In this document: positions 17,216-26,704 of the stretch, piece by piece
How positions within the stretch are numbered: position 1 is the first letter of the stretch
How the letters are laid out: each line of letters starts with the position of its first letter
From: JALQTD01 sp036825655
GTDB taxonomy: Bacteria; Bacteroidota; Bacteroidia; Flavobacteriales_D; Sanyastnellaceae
Assembly: GCA_036825655.1 (NCBI GenBank)
Contig: DAISXU010000001.1
Span: forward strand, 1 to 64,000
DNA: 64,000 nucleotides
Direction: 5' to 3'
Program-made: the position numbers and the translations under genes
Notes under the pieces: generated by a model
Databases searched by the model: none
The model's input: the letters and a program-made list of their open reading frames with translations, nothing else
What the model was told of the DNA's origin: nothing

Positions 17216-19407
17216 ATAGGAACCTTCTTGCCGCACTCAGTACCGCTATCTTTGCAGCCGCTTGCACGAATCCCCCGTCAACCTCCATGGAATCCAACCC
17301 TGAAAACACCTTGTCCCAGAAGGAATTTGGTTTACCCCCTGTCGCGAAAAAAGTGGCGCATGAAACAGCCATTCATGACCTGACGCTTCAGGACGATTAC
17401 TTCTGGATGCGGCTCAGCGACGAACAAAAGGAAGCGACAGAACCGGACGCACAAACGCAAGATGTTTTGGACTACCTCATCGCCGAAAATGATTACCGGG
17501 CAGAGGTGATGAAGTCTACTGAAGCCTTGCAAGATTCGCTTTACGAAGAAATCGTGGGCCGGATCAAACAAGACGATGCCAGCGTACCCATCAAGGACAA
17601 CCACTACTGGTACTACACCCGCTACGAAGAGGGCAAGGAATATGCCATTCATTGCCGCAAATTGGAAGACATGGAAGCGGAGGAGTCCATCATGCTCAAT
17701 GTGAACGAAATGGCTGAAGGATTCGCCTACTATGATATGGGTGGAATCAACGTTAGCCCTGACAACCAATTGGTGGTTTTTGGAGTGGACACTGTAAGCC
17801 GCCGGGAGTACACCTTGTTCGTAAAGAACCTGGTTACGGGTGAATTGTTGGAAGACCAAATTCCCGCCACCACAGGAGGTGCGACCTGGGCAAATGACAA
17901 CAAAACCCTCTTTTACACGAAAAAAGATGCTGTAACGCTTCGGTCTTACAGGATCTACAAGCACGTGCTTGGAACCCCTGCAGATCAAGATGAATTGGTT
18001 TACGAAGAAACCGATGAAACATTCAGCTGCGGAGTAGGTAAATCCAAGAGCAACGCATACTTGATGATTGTCAGTTCTTCGACGGTCAGCTCAGAATGGA
18101 GGTTCCTCGACGCCAACCAACCCTCTGGAGAATGGCAAATCATCCAGCCACGTGAGCGGGATTTGGAATATGGCGTAGAGCACTTCGGTGATCATTTCTA
18201 CATCACCACCAACCGCAATGCGAAGAATTTCAAGTTGGTGAGAACCCCCGTGCATTCCACTGAATACGCACACTGGGAAGACGTGCTTCCTCATCGGGAT
18301 GAGACGTTGTTGGAAGGCATTGAGCTTTTCCGGAATTACATCGTGATTGGAGAACGCACGGATGGCTTGACCCAACTGCGCGTGAAAAGTTGGGATGGGG
18401 CCAAAGATTTCTACATCGAATTCAATGACCCGGCCTACATGGCCTACGTTGGTGCCAACCCAGATTTCAACACTGAACAATTGCGTTATGGATACACCTC
18501 CATGACCACACCCAACTCAGTGTTCGAATTCAACATGGATTCGAAAGAGACTCAACTCTTGAAACAACAAGAAGTGTTGGGGGGCGAATTTGATTCCAAC
18601 AATTACACGAGCGAACGGATGATGGTTCAAGTCAGGGACGGCGTTGAGGTTCCCGTGTCCATCGTGTACCGAAAGGGCGTTGAAAGAACCGGTGACAACC
18701 CGCTCCTTCTTTACGCCTATGGAAGCTACGGGTACAGCATTGACGCTGGCTTTTCAAGCACGCGTTTGAGCCTCTTGGATCGTGGATTCGTTTACGCCAT
18801 CGCGCACATTCGAGGGGGGCAAGAGATGGGCCGTCAATGGTATGAAAATGGTAAGCTGTTCAACAAAATCAACACCTTCAATGACTTCATCGACTGTGGG
18901 CAAGCCATGGTTGATGCAGGATTCACCTCTCCTGAGCACCTTTACGCCATGGGCGGATCTGCTGGTGGTCTGTTGATGGGTGCCGTAATGAACATGGCGC
19001 CAGATTTGTTCAATGGGGTCATTGCAGCTGTGCCCTTTGTTGATGTCATCAACACCATGTTGGACGAGACCATCCCCCTGACTACGGGCGAATTTGATGA
19101 GTGGGGCAATCCTAAAAACAAGGACTACTTCGACTACATGATGCGGTACAGCCCATATGACAACGTCGAGGCCAAGGAGTATCCGCACACCCTCGTCACA
19201 ACGGGATACTGGGACAGCCAAGTGCAATATTGGGAGCCCGCAAAATGGCTCGCCAAATTGCGTGAATTGAAAACAGATGACCACATCCTGATGATGCATT
19301 GCAACATGGAAACCGGCCACGGTGGAGCATCAGGACGTTTCCAGCGCTACAAGGAAGTTGCGATGGAGTACGCCTTCCTCTTCCAATTGGAAGGAATCAC
19401 GGAATGA
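17212..19407 (+). CDS. S9 family oligopeptidase B-like lipoprotein
   Basis: Serine oligopeptidase that cleaves short peptides. The N-terminus is a lipoprotein signal (lipobox ending AAAC at about residue 18), so the enzyme is probably anchored in the periplasm. A seven-bladed propeller gating domain occupies about residues 50-430, followed by the alpha/beta-hydrolase domain with S583 in GGSAGG, and H703 in TGHGGASGRF, the pattern of oligopeptidase B (PtrB). 731 aa. It overlaps kdsB and the next gene by ATGA. Preference for basic residues is known for the family but not shown here. Confidence 0.92.
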   Translation: MNRNLLAALSTAIFAAACTNPPSTSMESNPENTLSQKEFGLPPVAKKVAHETAIHDLTLQDDYFWMRLSDEQKEATEPDAQTQDVLDYLIAENDYRAEVMKSTEALQDSLYEEIVGRIKQDDASVPIKDNHYWYYTRYEEGKEYAIHCRKLEDMEAEESIMLNVNEMAEGFAYYDMGGINVSPDNQLVVFGVDTVSRREYTLFVKNLVTGELLEDQIPATTGGATWANDNKTLFYTKKDAVTLRSYRIYKHVLGTPADQDELVYEETDETFSCGVGKSKSNAYLMIVSSSTVSSEWRFLDANQPSGEWQIIQPRERDLEYGVEHFGDHFYITTNRNAKNFKLVRTPVHSTEYAHWEDVLPHRDETLLEGIELFRNYIVIGERTDGLTQLRVKSWDGAKDFYIEFNDPAYMAYVGANPDFNTEQLRYGYTSMTTPNSVFEFNMDSKETQLLKQQEVLGGEFDSNNYTSERMMVQVRDGVEVPVSIVYRKGVERTGDNPLLLYAYGSYGYSIDAGFSSTRLSLLDRGFVYAIAHIRGGQEMGRQWYENGKLFNKINTFNDFIDCGQAMVDAGFTSPEHLYAMGGSAGGLLMGAVMNMAPDLFNGVIAAVPFVDVINTMLDETIPLTTGEFDEWGNPKNKDYFDYMMRYSPYDNVEAKEYPHTLVTTGYWDSQVQYWEPAKWLAKLRELKTDDHILMMHCNMETGHGGASGRFQRYKEVAMEYAFLFQLEGITE

Positions 19408-19841
19408 AGCGATACCGATTGCTGACGCGCGAGGAATTGGAAGCCGTCGAACCCGATGTCATCCAATTCCTTGCCGAGTCAGGAGTAACGGCATCGGATT
19501 GGAGTCAGTGGAAAGCGGAGAACGACCCGCGAGTTGAAGAAATGCTCCTGGCCTTCAGTGAAGGATTTTGGGATCGCGCCACAGCTAAAGTGGAGTTTCT
19601 TGAACGGCGCACAGCAGATGAAACTTGGGTTTTCGCTTTTGATGAAACGCATGCGGATTTGATCCGGTGCGCAATGGACCCGGACACCCAAGAAGTTTCG
19701 TGGTTTCGTGGCAAGAAGTCATTTGAGCCCGAAGCTCGCGGACGGGAGGTGTTTCTCTTGCTAGAACAGGGGGCTGAACCCATCGAAAAAGCCCGTTGGC
19801 TGGCCGTTCAGTCGGCCATGAACGGAGCCTCAGTTAACTGA
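19404..19841 (+). CDS. Conserved Bacteroidota protein, DUF6495-like
   Basis: A 145-residue cytoplasmic protein of unknown function. It starts MKRYRLLTREELE, then a helical stretch with FLAESGVTASDW and a conserved KVEFLERRT segment. From memory this fits the family annotated DUF6495 in Bacteroidota, which shares the same opening and the YLEHR-type motif. No catalytic motif, signal or membrane segment is visible. Start at ATG 19404, overlapping the peptidase stop by 4 bases; a longer in-frame reading starting at 19299 lies wholly inside the peptidase gene and is not used. The 3' end overlaps the convergent HAD gene by 8 bp. Confidence 0.75.
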   Translation: MKRYRLLTREELEAVEPDVIQFLAESGVTASDWSQWKAENDPRVEEMLLAFSEGFWDRATAKVEFLERRTADETWVFAFDETHADLIRCAMDPDTQEVSWFRGKKSFEPEARGREVFLLLEQGAEPIEKARWLAVQSAMNGASVN

Positions 19842-20484
19842 ACATCCAACCTGCTCGTCGCAACGCCTCTTCCAAGTCAAAACCCATTGCAGGGTGGTAA
19901 TGAACGGCGTGGAGCCCCGCTCGTCTGGCCCCCTCTACGTGCTGGATGCTATCATCCACGAAGCCCGTGCGTTGCGGGTTCAACCCGTGAAGTTCACACA
20001 GCGCTTTAAACGAAGCTGGATGCGGCTTCCGGTAACCCAACTCATGGGAATAATGAATGGCCTCAAATCCATCCCTGAAAGGCCCTAGGATGCGGTCCTC
20101 CTCCATGCGGAGTTCGAATTCACTTGCGTGAATGGCGTTGGTGTTGCTGAACAAAAAAAGCCGGCACGCAGCACCCAAGGCTTGCACAGCCTCCACCCGG
20201 CCTGCAGGCATGCGCAACAGAATGCTATTCCACGCGGTGACCACCTCTTCCAGCTGGGTTCCCTTGCGGCAATGACCTCGAAGTGATTCCAAAAACACAT
20301 CGGGTTCCATCCGTCCCACTTCCAATTCGTCAAACCAACTGTGCTGGTTCGATTTGTGGTAAAAAGACTCAAAATTCGAAAATCCCAGCGCTTGAAATGA
20401 CCGCACGGGTGCATCGTAATCGATGGGGTAAAGCACCCCGCCAAAATCCAAAATCAGTGCTTCAAGGAAACGCTTTTGGCTCAC
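19834..20484 (-). CDS. HAD-superfamily hydrolase (HAD-IA type)
   Basis: Probable phosphatase. Motif I is LDFGGVLYPID just after the N-terminus, motif II is FLFSNTNA in mid-protein, and the C-terminal motif has GYRKPHP followed by FVDDSIQHVEGA, all in HAD order. The GTG at 20484 is taken as start because it overlaps the upstream SPOR gene's TGA by four bases (GTGA), a coupling pattern seen throughout the window; a TTG at 20499 is possible. About 216 aa. The substrate is unknown; the YihX-like group acts on small sugar phosphates. Confidence 0.85.
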   Translation of the reverse strand: MSQKRFLEALILDFGGVLYPIDYDAPVRSFQALGFSNFESFYHKSNQHSWFDELEVGRMEPDVFLESLRGHCRKGTQLEEVVTAWNSILLRMPAGRVEAVQALGAACRLFLFSNTNAIHASEFELRMEEDRILGPFRDGFEAIHYSHELGYRKPHPASFKALCELHGLNPQRTGFVDDSIQHVEGARRAGLHAVHYHPAMGFDLEEALRRAGWMFS

Positions 20485-21494
20485 AGGCGTTTCATCCAAA
20501 CCTCATCATGGCCTTGGGCACGCACCTCACTCAAAACCAACCGCGCATCCCTTTCTTCAGTGAACAACCCCACTGTTACCAAGTGCAAGGTTCCGTGATA
20601 ATGCACATCCGCCTGCAACCCCTGGGAAGTGAGGTTCGCCGCATGCCCTTCAGCATTGGCGATTTGAGAAAAAGCCCCGGCTACCAATGCAAAATCCGAA
20701 CTGAACAAGTCCAGCGGCGTACTCAGGTCGTCTGCAACTTCCAATTCCTTCAGCTTCACCGGAATGCCGTCATCCGCTAAGCGGTTCGTTTCAAAATCAA
20801 ATCGAATGGATTCCACTGCGTCCAAACCCGCCAGAGCCAATTCATAAGGCATGGGCTCCTCCAAAGTGGGCAAGTTCTCGGCATGCGCCTGAGGCACGTA
20901 TTGGGAATGAATGGCCTTCGCCCCCCAGTTAGGTAGAAAACTCAGTGCCTCTGATTCAGATGAACCTGAAAACCACCACAGGCCACCTGCCATGAGCGGA
21001 ATGGCAATGGCCGCCGCAATGCGTGGCCAACGTGTCGAAGTTGAGATGGGGAGAACAATGGGGTCCGATTGACGGCTCACCAAACGCAAGGGGATTGGCT
21101 GAAGGCCAAATCCGTCCAACAACCGCTCCAACTCGGGTTCAGATAAGAATTGAGTCGCACCATTGGTCCCTACGAAGAGGCGTCCAACCAAGCGAATGGA
21201 TACGGTTTTCTCTGTGCGCAAACGGGACCGAAGGGACTCCGCTTCCAATTCAATCGCCTCCAACGCCTGAGCATATGGCATCGATTCTGCAATCGACACG
21301 GCATGGGCAAGTACGCCATCGTTGTGTAGCAGTCGCTCATTGAATTGAATCGCCCTTCTTGGAGGAATCAACTCACTCGCTGCTTCATCAAAACGAGCGG
21401 GCCTCTCACTGCAAACAAATCCTCCCAGCCCCGGAATAACCAGGCAATCGTGATCGAGGATCAATCGGTGGAGGTGGGCATCTATGAACGACAT
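20481..21494 (-). CDS. HU-CCDC81 and SPOR domain protein
   Basis: Single-pass membrane protein with an N-terminal pair of HU-CCDC81-like domains (family marks IPGLGGFV, RRAIQFNERLLHNDG), a membrane helix around residues 165-182 (AAAIAIPLMAGGLWWF) and a C-terminal SPOR domain in the last 70 residues, which binds denuded septal peptidoglycan in other proteins. This arrangement is common in Bacteroidota and may link cell division or the envelope with the cytoplasm; the exact job is unknown. ATG at 21494 is the start; the GTG at 21512 is in frame but less likely. Confidence 0.85.
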   Translation of the reverse strand: MSFIDAHLHRLILDHDCLVIPGLGGFVCSERPARFDEAASELIPPRRAIQFNERLLHNDGVLAHAVSIAESMPYAQALEAIELEAESLRSRLRTEKTVSIRLVGRLFVGTNGATQFLSEPELERLLDGFGLQPIPLRLVSRQSDPIVLPISTSTRWPRIAAAIAIPLMAGGLWWFSGSSESEALSFLPNWGAKAIHSQYVPQAHAENLPTLEEPMPYELALAGLDAVESIRFDFETNRLADDGIPVKLKELEVADDLSTPLDLFSSDFALVAGAFSQIANAEGHAANLTSQGLQADVHYHGTLHLVTVGLFTEERDARLVLSEVRAQGHDEVWMKRL

Positions 21495-21549
21495 GACGTC
21501 ACGAATGTACACCGCTCAGAAAGACTGCGCAAGCACAATTCGCATTCGC

Positions 21550-24500
21550 TCAGCGGATGAGTGTCACATGCCCTTGGGCCCAGCGTGGGCCATCCCTCAT
21601 TTCGTACCGCAATCGCCACAAATAGACCCCATCCTGAACGAAAAACTCCCCATCTCCTTGCTGGAGATTCCCTTGCCAAACCTCTTTTGGGTCTTCACTT
21701 TTAAAAATCAAATCTCCCCAACGGTTGTAAATCTCCAACCGGTATCCCTGCGGATCCACTCCCTCGACCGCAAAGGCGTCGTTCACACCATCGTTGTTGG
21801 GGGTAAAAGCATTGGGAACGTATATGGGGTAAAAGACATCTACGTACGCACTGTCCCTTCCAATGCACCCTTGGTCGGATATGGTCGAAAGGACATACCA
21901 TCCAGGTTCAGAAGACAATATGGTAGGCGCGTTGCATACAGAACAACTCAACAGTTCTGCTGGTGACCACCAAGCCGAATCGCCATCCGCCGTTCCGAAA
22001 AGCCGCGCTTCATCCAACCAATCCAATTCCCGATCTGGACCTGCATCCACATAAGGTGGCTGCCAAACCCCCACATTCAATGTGCTACTGGCGGTGCACC
22101 CAAAAGCATCCGTAACGAAGACGGTGAATGTGGTTGATTCAACTGGGAAAACGGTCGTGGCCTGCAAATTGGGCGTGCCACACAGTGCTGCCGGTTGCCA
22201 AGAATACACCGTCCCTTCAGAAGCCTCAAGCGTCATTGTCTCTCCCCTGCACATCCACCCACCTCCCTCGGCTGACACCTGTGGAGCAACAAATTCTACG
22301 GTCACAGAATCCACTCCAACGCCACAAATGTTGGCAATGCTCACCGCAAACGTCGTCGTTTGGGTTGGCTGAACGTATACCTCTTGGGCCAAGGGATTGC
22401 TCACCTCATCGGGCGGCCACCAAAGGTACGTATCGCCTTCACCAGCAGAAAGCCAGGTGCCTTGGCCTTGGCACAGGATGACATCCTCGTAAACTTCTCC
22501 TCCCGGGGCAGATTGAATCACTGTGACGTTGATGGAAGCCTCTCCTTCGCAGCCATTCTCATCCGACACCAGTGCTGTGTAGAGCGTTGTTTCTTCCGGA
22601 GATGCCGTTGTCGTTCCCGATGTGGGGGATCCAAGACCGCCTGTTGGAGACCAAACAACTTCCGATCCAGGTCCAAACCCGCTGACTGCCAAATCCACCA
22701 CATCCCCGAGGCAAATGGTCGCTGCCAAGGGTTGTATTTCCAACTCCAGGACTCCAACAGTGACCGTTACGGAAGCGCTTTCTGTTCCGCAGGCATTGGT
22801 TTCCTCAACCGTATAGGTGGTGGTCTCAATTGGAGTTGCCGTGGGCGTTGGGCTGTTGGGGTCATCCAAGGTCGGATCTGCAATCCAAACCAAATCCACT
22901 CCTCCCCACGCCTGTAGGGTAACCGATTCCCCTTCGCAAATGGTACCCACTTCATCAATGGAGGGGTCAGGCAATTCAGCGACCACAACCGTGGCATAGG
23001 CTGTATCCGGCTCCAAACAACCCTCCGATCCCAAATCAGAACTTACTACGAGCATCACATCCCACTCTCCTGATTCGATGTACGTGTAATCTGGATTTTC
23101 TTGATCGCTGGAATTCAGATCGCCGAAAAACCACTCGTACGTGTTGCCGCCAATGCTTTGGTTAACGAAGGTGATTGGCTCCCCAGGACAAATCACATCC
23201 GGAGCCGTGATTTCAATGTCCGCCACCAGGGCCCCCAAATTGAATTTGAAGCCCCCCAAATTGCAATTGGTGCTCAAGTTCAATTCACTCCAAGACCCAT
23301 CCGTGGTCGGAAAGTCATCTCCTCCTCCACAACCCGCGCATACCGCCTGGTAAACCGTTCCATTTTTATCAAACCGAGAAGTACCTCCGTCCACATGCTC
23401 ATTTGAAAACGGTCCACCGAAAAAAGAGCCGTACGTCAAATCCGTCCCATCCGGCGACAACACACCCAACCAGAAATCACTGCCATCCGTTCCCAGTTGC
23501 TCCGCATCTGGGGTCGTCGGCATCATCGAAGTCGTAGAAGACCCCGCATACGGTGAGTTGTTGTTTGTGTCACCTCCCCAGCCACTGAGGTAGATTTCAT
23601 CGCAATCGCTGACAAGGAATGCCGTCGGTACGATGTCAATGCCGATTTGAGCCAAACCGACCCGGGTCCTGAATTCAATGGAACTGAGGTCCTCAGACAT
23701 GCGTTGAACAACGCTCGACCCATTGGGATTGGCGGAGTAGACCGTGCCGATGAGGGATAAATTGCCCGTCGTTTGGCCATAAACATAAGGTCTGTCGTCC
23801 GTATCCAACTGAACAAAATAACATTGATCGTAAGAGCTCGACCCAATGTAAGAAGAGGCAGCATGGTCCCATCCGCCAGAAGCGTTGGGCTCCAGCCGCA
23901 CAACAAAACCATCGATGCCGCCTGCATTAGCTGGTTGGGCACCCCCGGCCGAATTCGGAAAATTCGTACTCCGGGTTCCCCCTGAAATGTAGGCTGCCGA
24001 TTCGGTTGAATTGAACTGCATTCCGTAACCAGAGTCGTCATTGCTACCCCCTAAATAACTGGAAAATTCCAAGGCCGATAAATTCGCTGAAAGTCGAAAA
24101 ACAACGGCATCCGACGCTCCGCCTAAAGCGCCATCAAAGGCGTTTTCCAAGGGAAAATCTCCACTGAGCGTTGTGCTAGTAACCCAGGGTCTGCCTGATT
24201 GATCGAGGACAATCTCCCCCCTGCAAACGTCTCCGTAATTGTAATTGAGTTCTGTCCCAATGTTGACCCCATCGTTCTCCGTCCCGCCCACAAAGGAGCC
24301 AGCTAACATCGATCCATTTGCCCCTGACAACTTCACGACATACAAGTCGCACCCGTTGTTATGTTGGCCATAAAAGGAAAACGCCGCCAAATTCAATGCA
24401 GGGCCACCATTGAAGGACTCGTCGTACGCTCCGGAAGTAACCGGGAAATTCGAAGAGCCCGTAGTTCCCATTACAAATACATTTCCATCCTCATCGGTTA

Positions 24501-25509
24501 CAATGCTGTGGGGGTATTCCATCTCTGAACCGCCGATGTAGGTGCTCACGTCGGCATTGCTTCCGTCAGCCGAGAAATAAGTGATTCCAATGTCAAAAGT
24601 GCCGCCCGAGTAGGTGGTGCTTACAGAACCCGGAGTGGTGGGATACCCAGCGCCCAAAACTCCGCTTCCGCCAATCAATCGGCCATCGTTGTCATACCCC
24701 GCTGTGACACCCCAGCTGTCCGCTGTGCTCCCAACGTAGGTGGCAAAAACCAAATCGGGATCGATGATCAATTCGCGCTCAGGATCGTACACGCCCAATT
24801 CGAATTTTACTTCTGAACCGTCAACCCGAAAGGCACAAGCCACCTCCTCCACTCTGCTGCCGTTCATTTGGTAAGCAAAGGGCGCAGCTTCAACCACTTC
24901 ACCCCAAGGCGAATCAGCCGGACCCAACAAGTGCTTCAAGGTGCCATCCGATTGCTGCATGGGACGCGTTCCATGATGCACCATTGAAATGGCGGCTGGA
25001 TCAGCACCTGGGGAAACGTAAAATGAATACTTCAGACCGCGATTGCCCCTCAACTCGGCCTCAATCCCGGGCCAAATTTCGCGGCGGACACCACGAGCGG
25101 GCATCAAGTTTTCTCCCCAATGTTCAGGGTTGGAACCCCAATACATGTTCACCAAACGATCGGCCTGAACATCCAGCCATCGGGGCGAAACTGAAGGCAC
25201 TGCATCCTTGAATTCGACCCGCCAAACGTGCTGGTTGAGCACGCCGTCCTCCGGAAATTCGTGCCGACTAACAGCATCGTAACCAGGCCCTCTAACGGCG
25301 GCCGTCCACCCGCTCTCCTCCCACCAGAGCCACCCTTGATCGAAAGCCACCCTTCCCGTAACGTGTTCTGGCCATTGCCCGCCGTTGGGGATGATCTCCA
25401 AGCCAGCATGACCATGGTCCGCACGGAAAATCCGTTGAGCCTGCGCCACCTGAAAAAAGGCCAGCGCACACAACACGGCCCACCAACTTGAATGATTCCG
25501 AAGGTTCAT
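21550..25509 (-). CDS. Large T9SS type B surface protein (DUF7948/SBBP/PKD-like domains)
   Basis: A secreted or cell-surface protein of about 1319 residues. Signal peptide (MNLRNH to about AQAQ), then an N-terminal region resembling DUF7948, several SBBP-type beta-propeller repeats (YIGGS.., SNFPVTSGAYDESFNGG), an Ig/PKD-like segment (GEPITFVNQSIGGNTYEWFF), a series of about five Ig-like repeats each with TTTYTV/TTLYTALV-like strands, and a C-terminal gliding-motility CHU_C domain (PNAFTPNNDGVND to the end) that directs type IX secretion and surface attachment. Start is the ATG at 25509, where the signal peptide begins. Likely an adhesin or structural protein; no catalytic site seen. Confidence 0.92.
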   Translation of the reverse strand: MNLRNHSSWWAVLCALAFFQVAQAQRIFRADHGHAGLEIIPNGGQWPEHVTGRVAFDQGWLWWEESGWTAAVRGPGYDAVSRHEFPEDGVLNQHVWRVEFKDAVPSVSPRWLDVQADRLVNMYWGSNPEHWGENLMPARGVRREIWPGIEAELRGNRGLKYSFYVSPGADPAAISMVHHGTRPMQQSDGTLKHLLGPADSPWGEVVEAAPFAYQMNGSRVEEVACAFRVDGSEVKFELGVYDPERELIIDPDLVFATYVGSTADSWGVTAGYDNDGRLIGGSGVLGAGYPTTPGSVSTTYSGGTFDIGITYFSADGSNADVSTYIGGSEMEYPHSIVTDEDGNVFVMGTTGSSNFPVTSGAYDESFNGGPALNLAAFSFYGQHNNGCDLYVVKLSGANGSMLAGSFVGGTENDGVNIGTELNYNYGDVCRGEIVLDQSGRPWVTSTTLSGDFPLENAFDGALGGASDAVVFRLSANLSALEFSSYLGGSNDDSGYGMQFNSTESAAYISGGTRSTNFPNSAGGAQPANAGGIDGFVVRLEPNASGGWDHAASSYIGSSSYDQCYFVQLDTDDRPYVYGQTTGNLSLIGTVYSANPNGSSVVQRMSEDLSSIEFRTRVGLAQIGIDIVPTAFLVSDCDEIYLSGWGGDTNNNSPYAGSSTTSMMPTTPDAEQLGTDGSDFWLGVLSPDGTDLTYGSFFGGPFSNEHVDGGTSRFDKNGTVYQAVCAGCGGGDDFPTTDGSWSELNLSTNCNLGGFKFNLGALVADIEITAPDVICPGEPITFVNQSIGGNTYEWFFGDLNSSDQENPDYTYIESGEWDVMLVVSSDLGSEGCLEPDTAYATVVVAELPDPSIDEVGTICEGESVTLQAWGGVDLVWIADPTLDDPNSPTPTATPIETTTYTVEETNACGTESASVTVTVGVLELEIQPLAATICLGDVVDLAVSGFGPGSEVVWSPTGGLGSPTSGTTTASPEETTLYTALVSDENGCEGEASINVTVIQSAPGGEVYEDVILCQGQGTWLSAGEGDTYLWWPPDEVSNPLAQEVYVQPTQTTTFAVSIANICGVGVDSVTVEFVAPQVSAEGGGWMCRGETMTLEASEGTVYSWQPAALCGTPNLQATTVFPVESTTFTVFVTDAFGCTASSTLNVGVWQPPYVDAGPDRELDWLDEARLFGTADGDSAWWSPAELLSCSVCNAPTILSSEPGWYVLSTISDQGCIGRDSAYVDVFYPIYVPNAFTPNNDGVNDAFAVEGVDPQGYRLEIYNRWGDLIFKSEDPKEVWQGNLQQGDGEFFVQDGVYLWRLRYEMRDGPRWAQGHVTLIR

Positions 25510-25583
25510 GCTTACAAGTAACGATATTCCCGAATGGGAAGTTGCTTTCAAGGCCTTTGGCTCTTCAAAAGAACCGAATTCAA

Positions 25584-26582
25584 TCACATCAATTGATCCG
25601 TCAAAAGACGCATCTCAATGACCGGTGACATCTTCTCATGCAAGATGCGGTAAACGGCATCAGCAATCGGCAGGTGTGCCTGAAACCGTTTGTTCATTTG
25701 GTAAATGCCTTGTGCACCGTTGAATCCCTCAGCAACCATGTCCATCTCCATGATCGCTCCTTTGACGCTATAGCCCTTGCCAATCATCGTTCCCAACGTG
25801 CGGTTGCGGCTGTGAGGGCTGTAGGCTGTAACCAGCAAGTCCCCGAGGTATGGACTTCCTTTTACATCCCGGTCAAGGTGATGAACCGCTGACAGAAACA
25901 GTTTCATTTCTTGCGAAGCGTTCGATATCAGTACGCTAAGGAAGTTGTCGCCGTAGCCCAAACCATGGGCAATTCCCGCAGCAATGGCATAGACGTTTTT
26001 CAACACAGCAGCGACTTCTGCGCCAATGACATCATCGCTGACTTGGGTCCTGATGTACCGCGTTGTTAGCAATTTCGCCAAAGTAGCAGCGTGTTCCTTG
26101 TTGGGGCAGGCGATCGTCAAGTAGGAGAGTTTCTCCCGCGCCACTTCCTCTGCATGGCAAGGGCCCGCGATCATTCCGATGTCTTCGTACGGTGTGCCAA
26201 ATTCCTTGTGCAGGTAACGCGCTGGGATGCTGTCGTATTCAACCACCATTCCTTTGATGGCTGAAAAGAGGACCTTTCCCTCCAGGCGAACCGGCTTGAC
26301 CCGTTTGATGGTCGAATCCAAGTGAATGGATGGAATGGCAAAAATCAGGATGTCACACGCATCTATGACTTCCTGCATGTTCGTGGTAACCCGAACCTGG
26401 GAAGGGTTGAACACGATGCTCTGGATGTAGTGTGGATTTCGACCAAACATGGACAGGTAGTCCGCCGTTTCTTCGCGTCGAACCCACCAATGCAACTCGT
26501 CGATGTTCGTCAATAGCATCTTCGCAATCGCCGTTGCCCAGCTTCCGCTGCCTAAAAGACCAATTCGAGGTGAGTTTGCCAT
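25584..26582 (-). CDS. gpsA: NAD(P)-dependent glycerol-3-phosphate dehydrogenase
   Basis: Reduces dihydroxyacetone phosphate to sn-glycerol 3-phosphate, the backbone for phospholipids. The Rossmann motif is GLLGSGSWATA at the N-terminus; the active-site region with AEVAAVLKNVYAIAAGI and GxGDN follows, then a family-typical NAxxx and VAEG segment. 332 aa, typical. The ATG at 26582 (MANSPRIGL) is used; a longer frame reaches back into the glyS promoter region. It sits at the head of a minus-strand group with the T9SS protein, SPOR protein and HAD hydrolase. Confidence 0.95.
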   Translation of the reverse strand: MANSPRIGLLGSGSWATAIAKMLLTNIDELHWWVRREETADYLSMFGRNPHYIQSIVFNPSQVRVTTNMQEVIDACDILIFAIPSIHLDSTIKRVKPVRLEGKVLFSAIKGMVVEYDSIPARYLHKEFGTPYEDIGMIAGPCHAEEVAREKLSYLTIACPNKEHAATLAKLLTTRYIRTQVSDDVIGAEVAAVLKNVYAIAAGIAHGLGYGDNFLSVLISNASQEMKLFLSAVHHLDRDVKGSPYLGDLLVTAYSPHSRNRTLGTMIGKGYSVKGAIMEMDMVAEGFNGAQGIYQMNKRFQAHLPIADAVYRILHEKMSPVIEMRLLTDQLM

Positions 26583-26658
26583 GGGGTGCGAAGGTAAGCA
26601 AAGCCAACTCTGCACTGATTAGGCCCCGCTGAAAGGCGCTCAACTCAGCATTGCAAAC

Positions 26659-26666
26659 TACCTTTG
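26659..26666 (+). promoter_or_regulatory. Candidate -7 element (TAnnTTTG) upstream of glyS
   Basis: TACCTTTG matches the Bacteroidota -7 consensus and lies 39 bases before the glyS start codon, in the 122-base divergent space between gpsA and glyS. No clear TTG -33 element precedes it at the usual distance. Confidence 0.35.
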
Positions 26667-26704
26667 CCGCCGATAATCGGTTCCATTCCCAGCCTCCCAT
26701 TCCC

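Noticed and set aside
21550..25509. Tandem Ig-like repeats taken as possible DNA repeats
   Set aside because: The similarity is at the protein level only; I see no near-identical DNA copies that would suggest recent duplication or assembly trouble.
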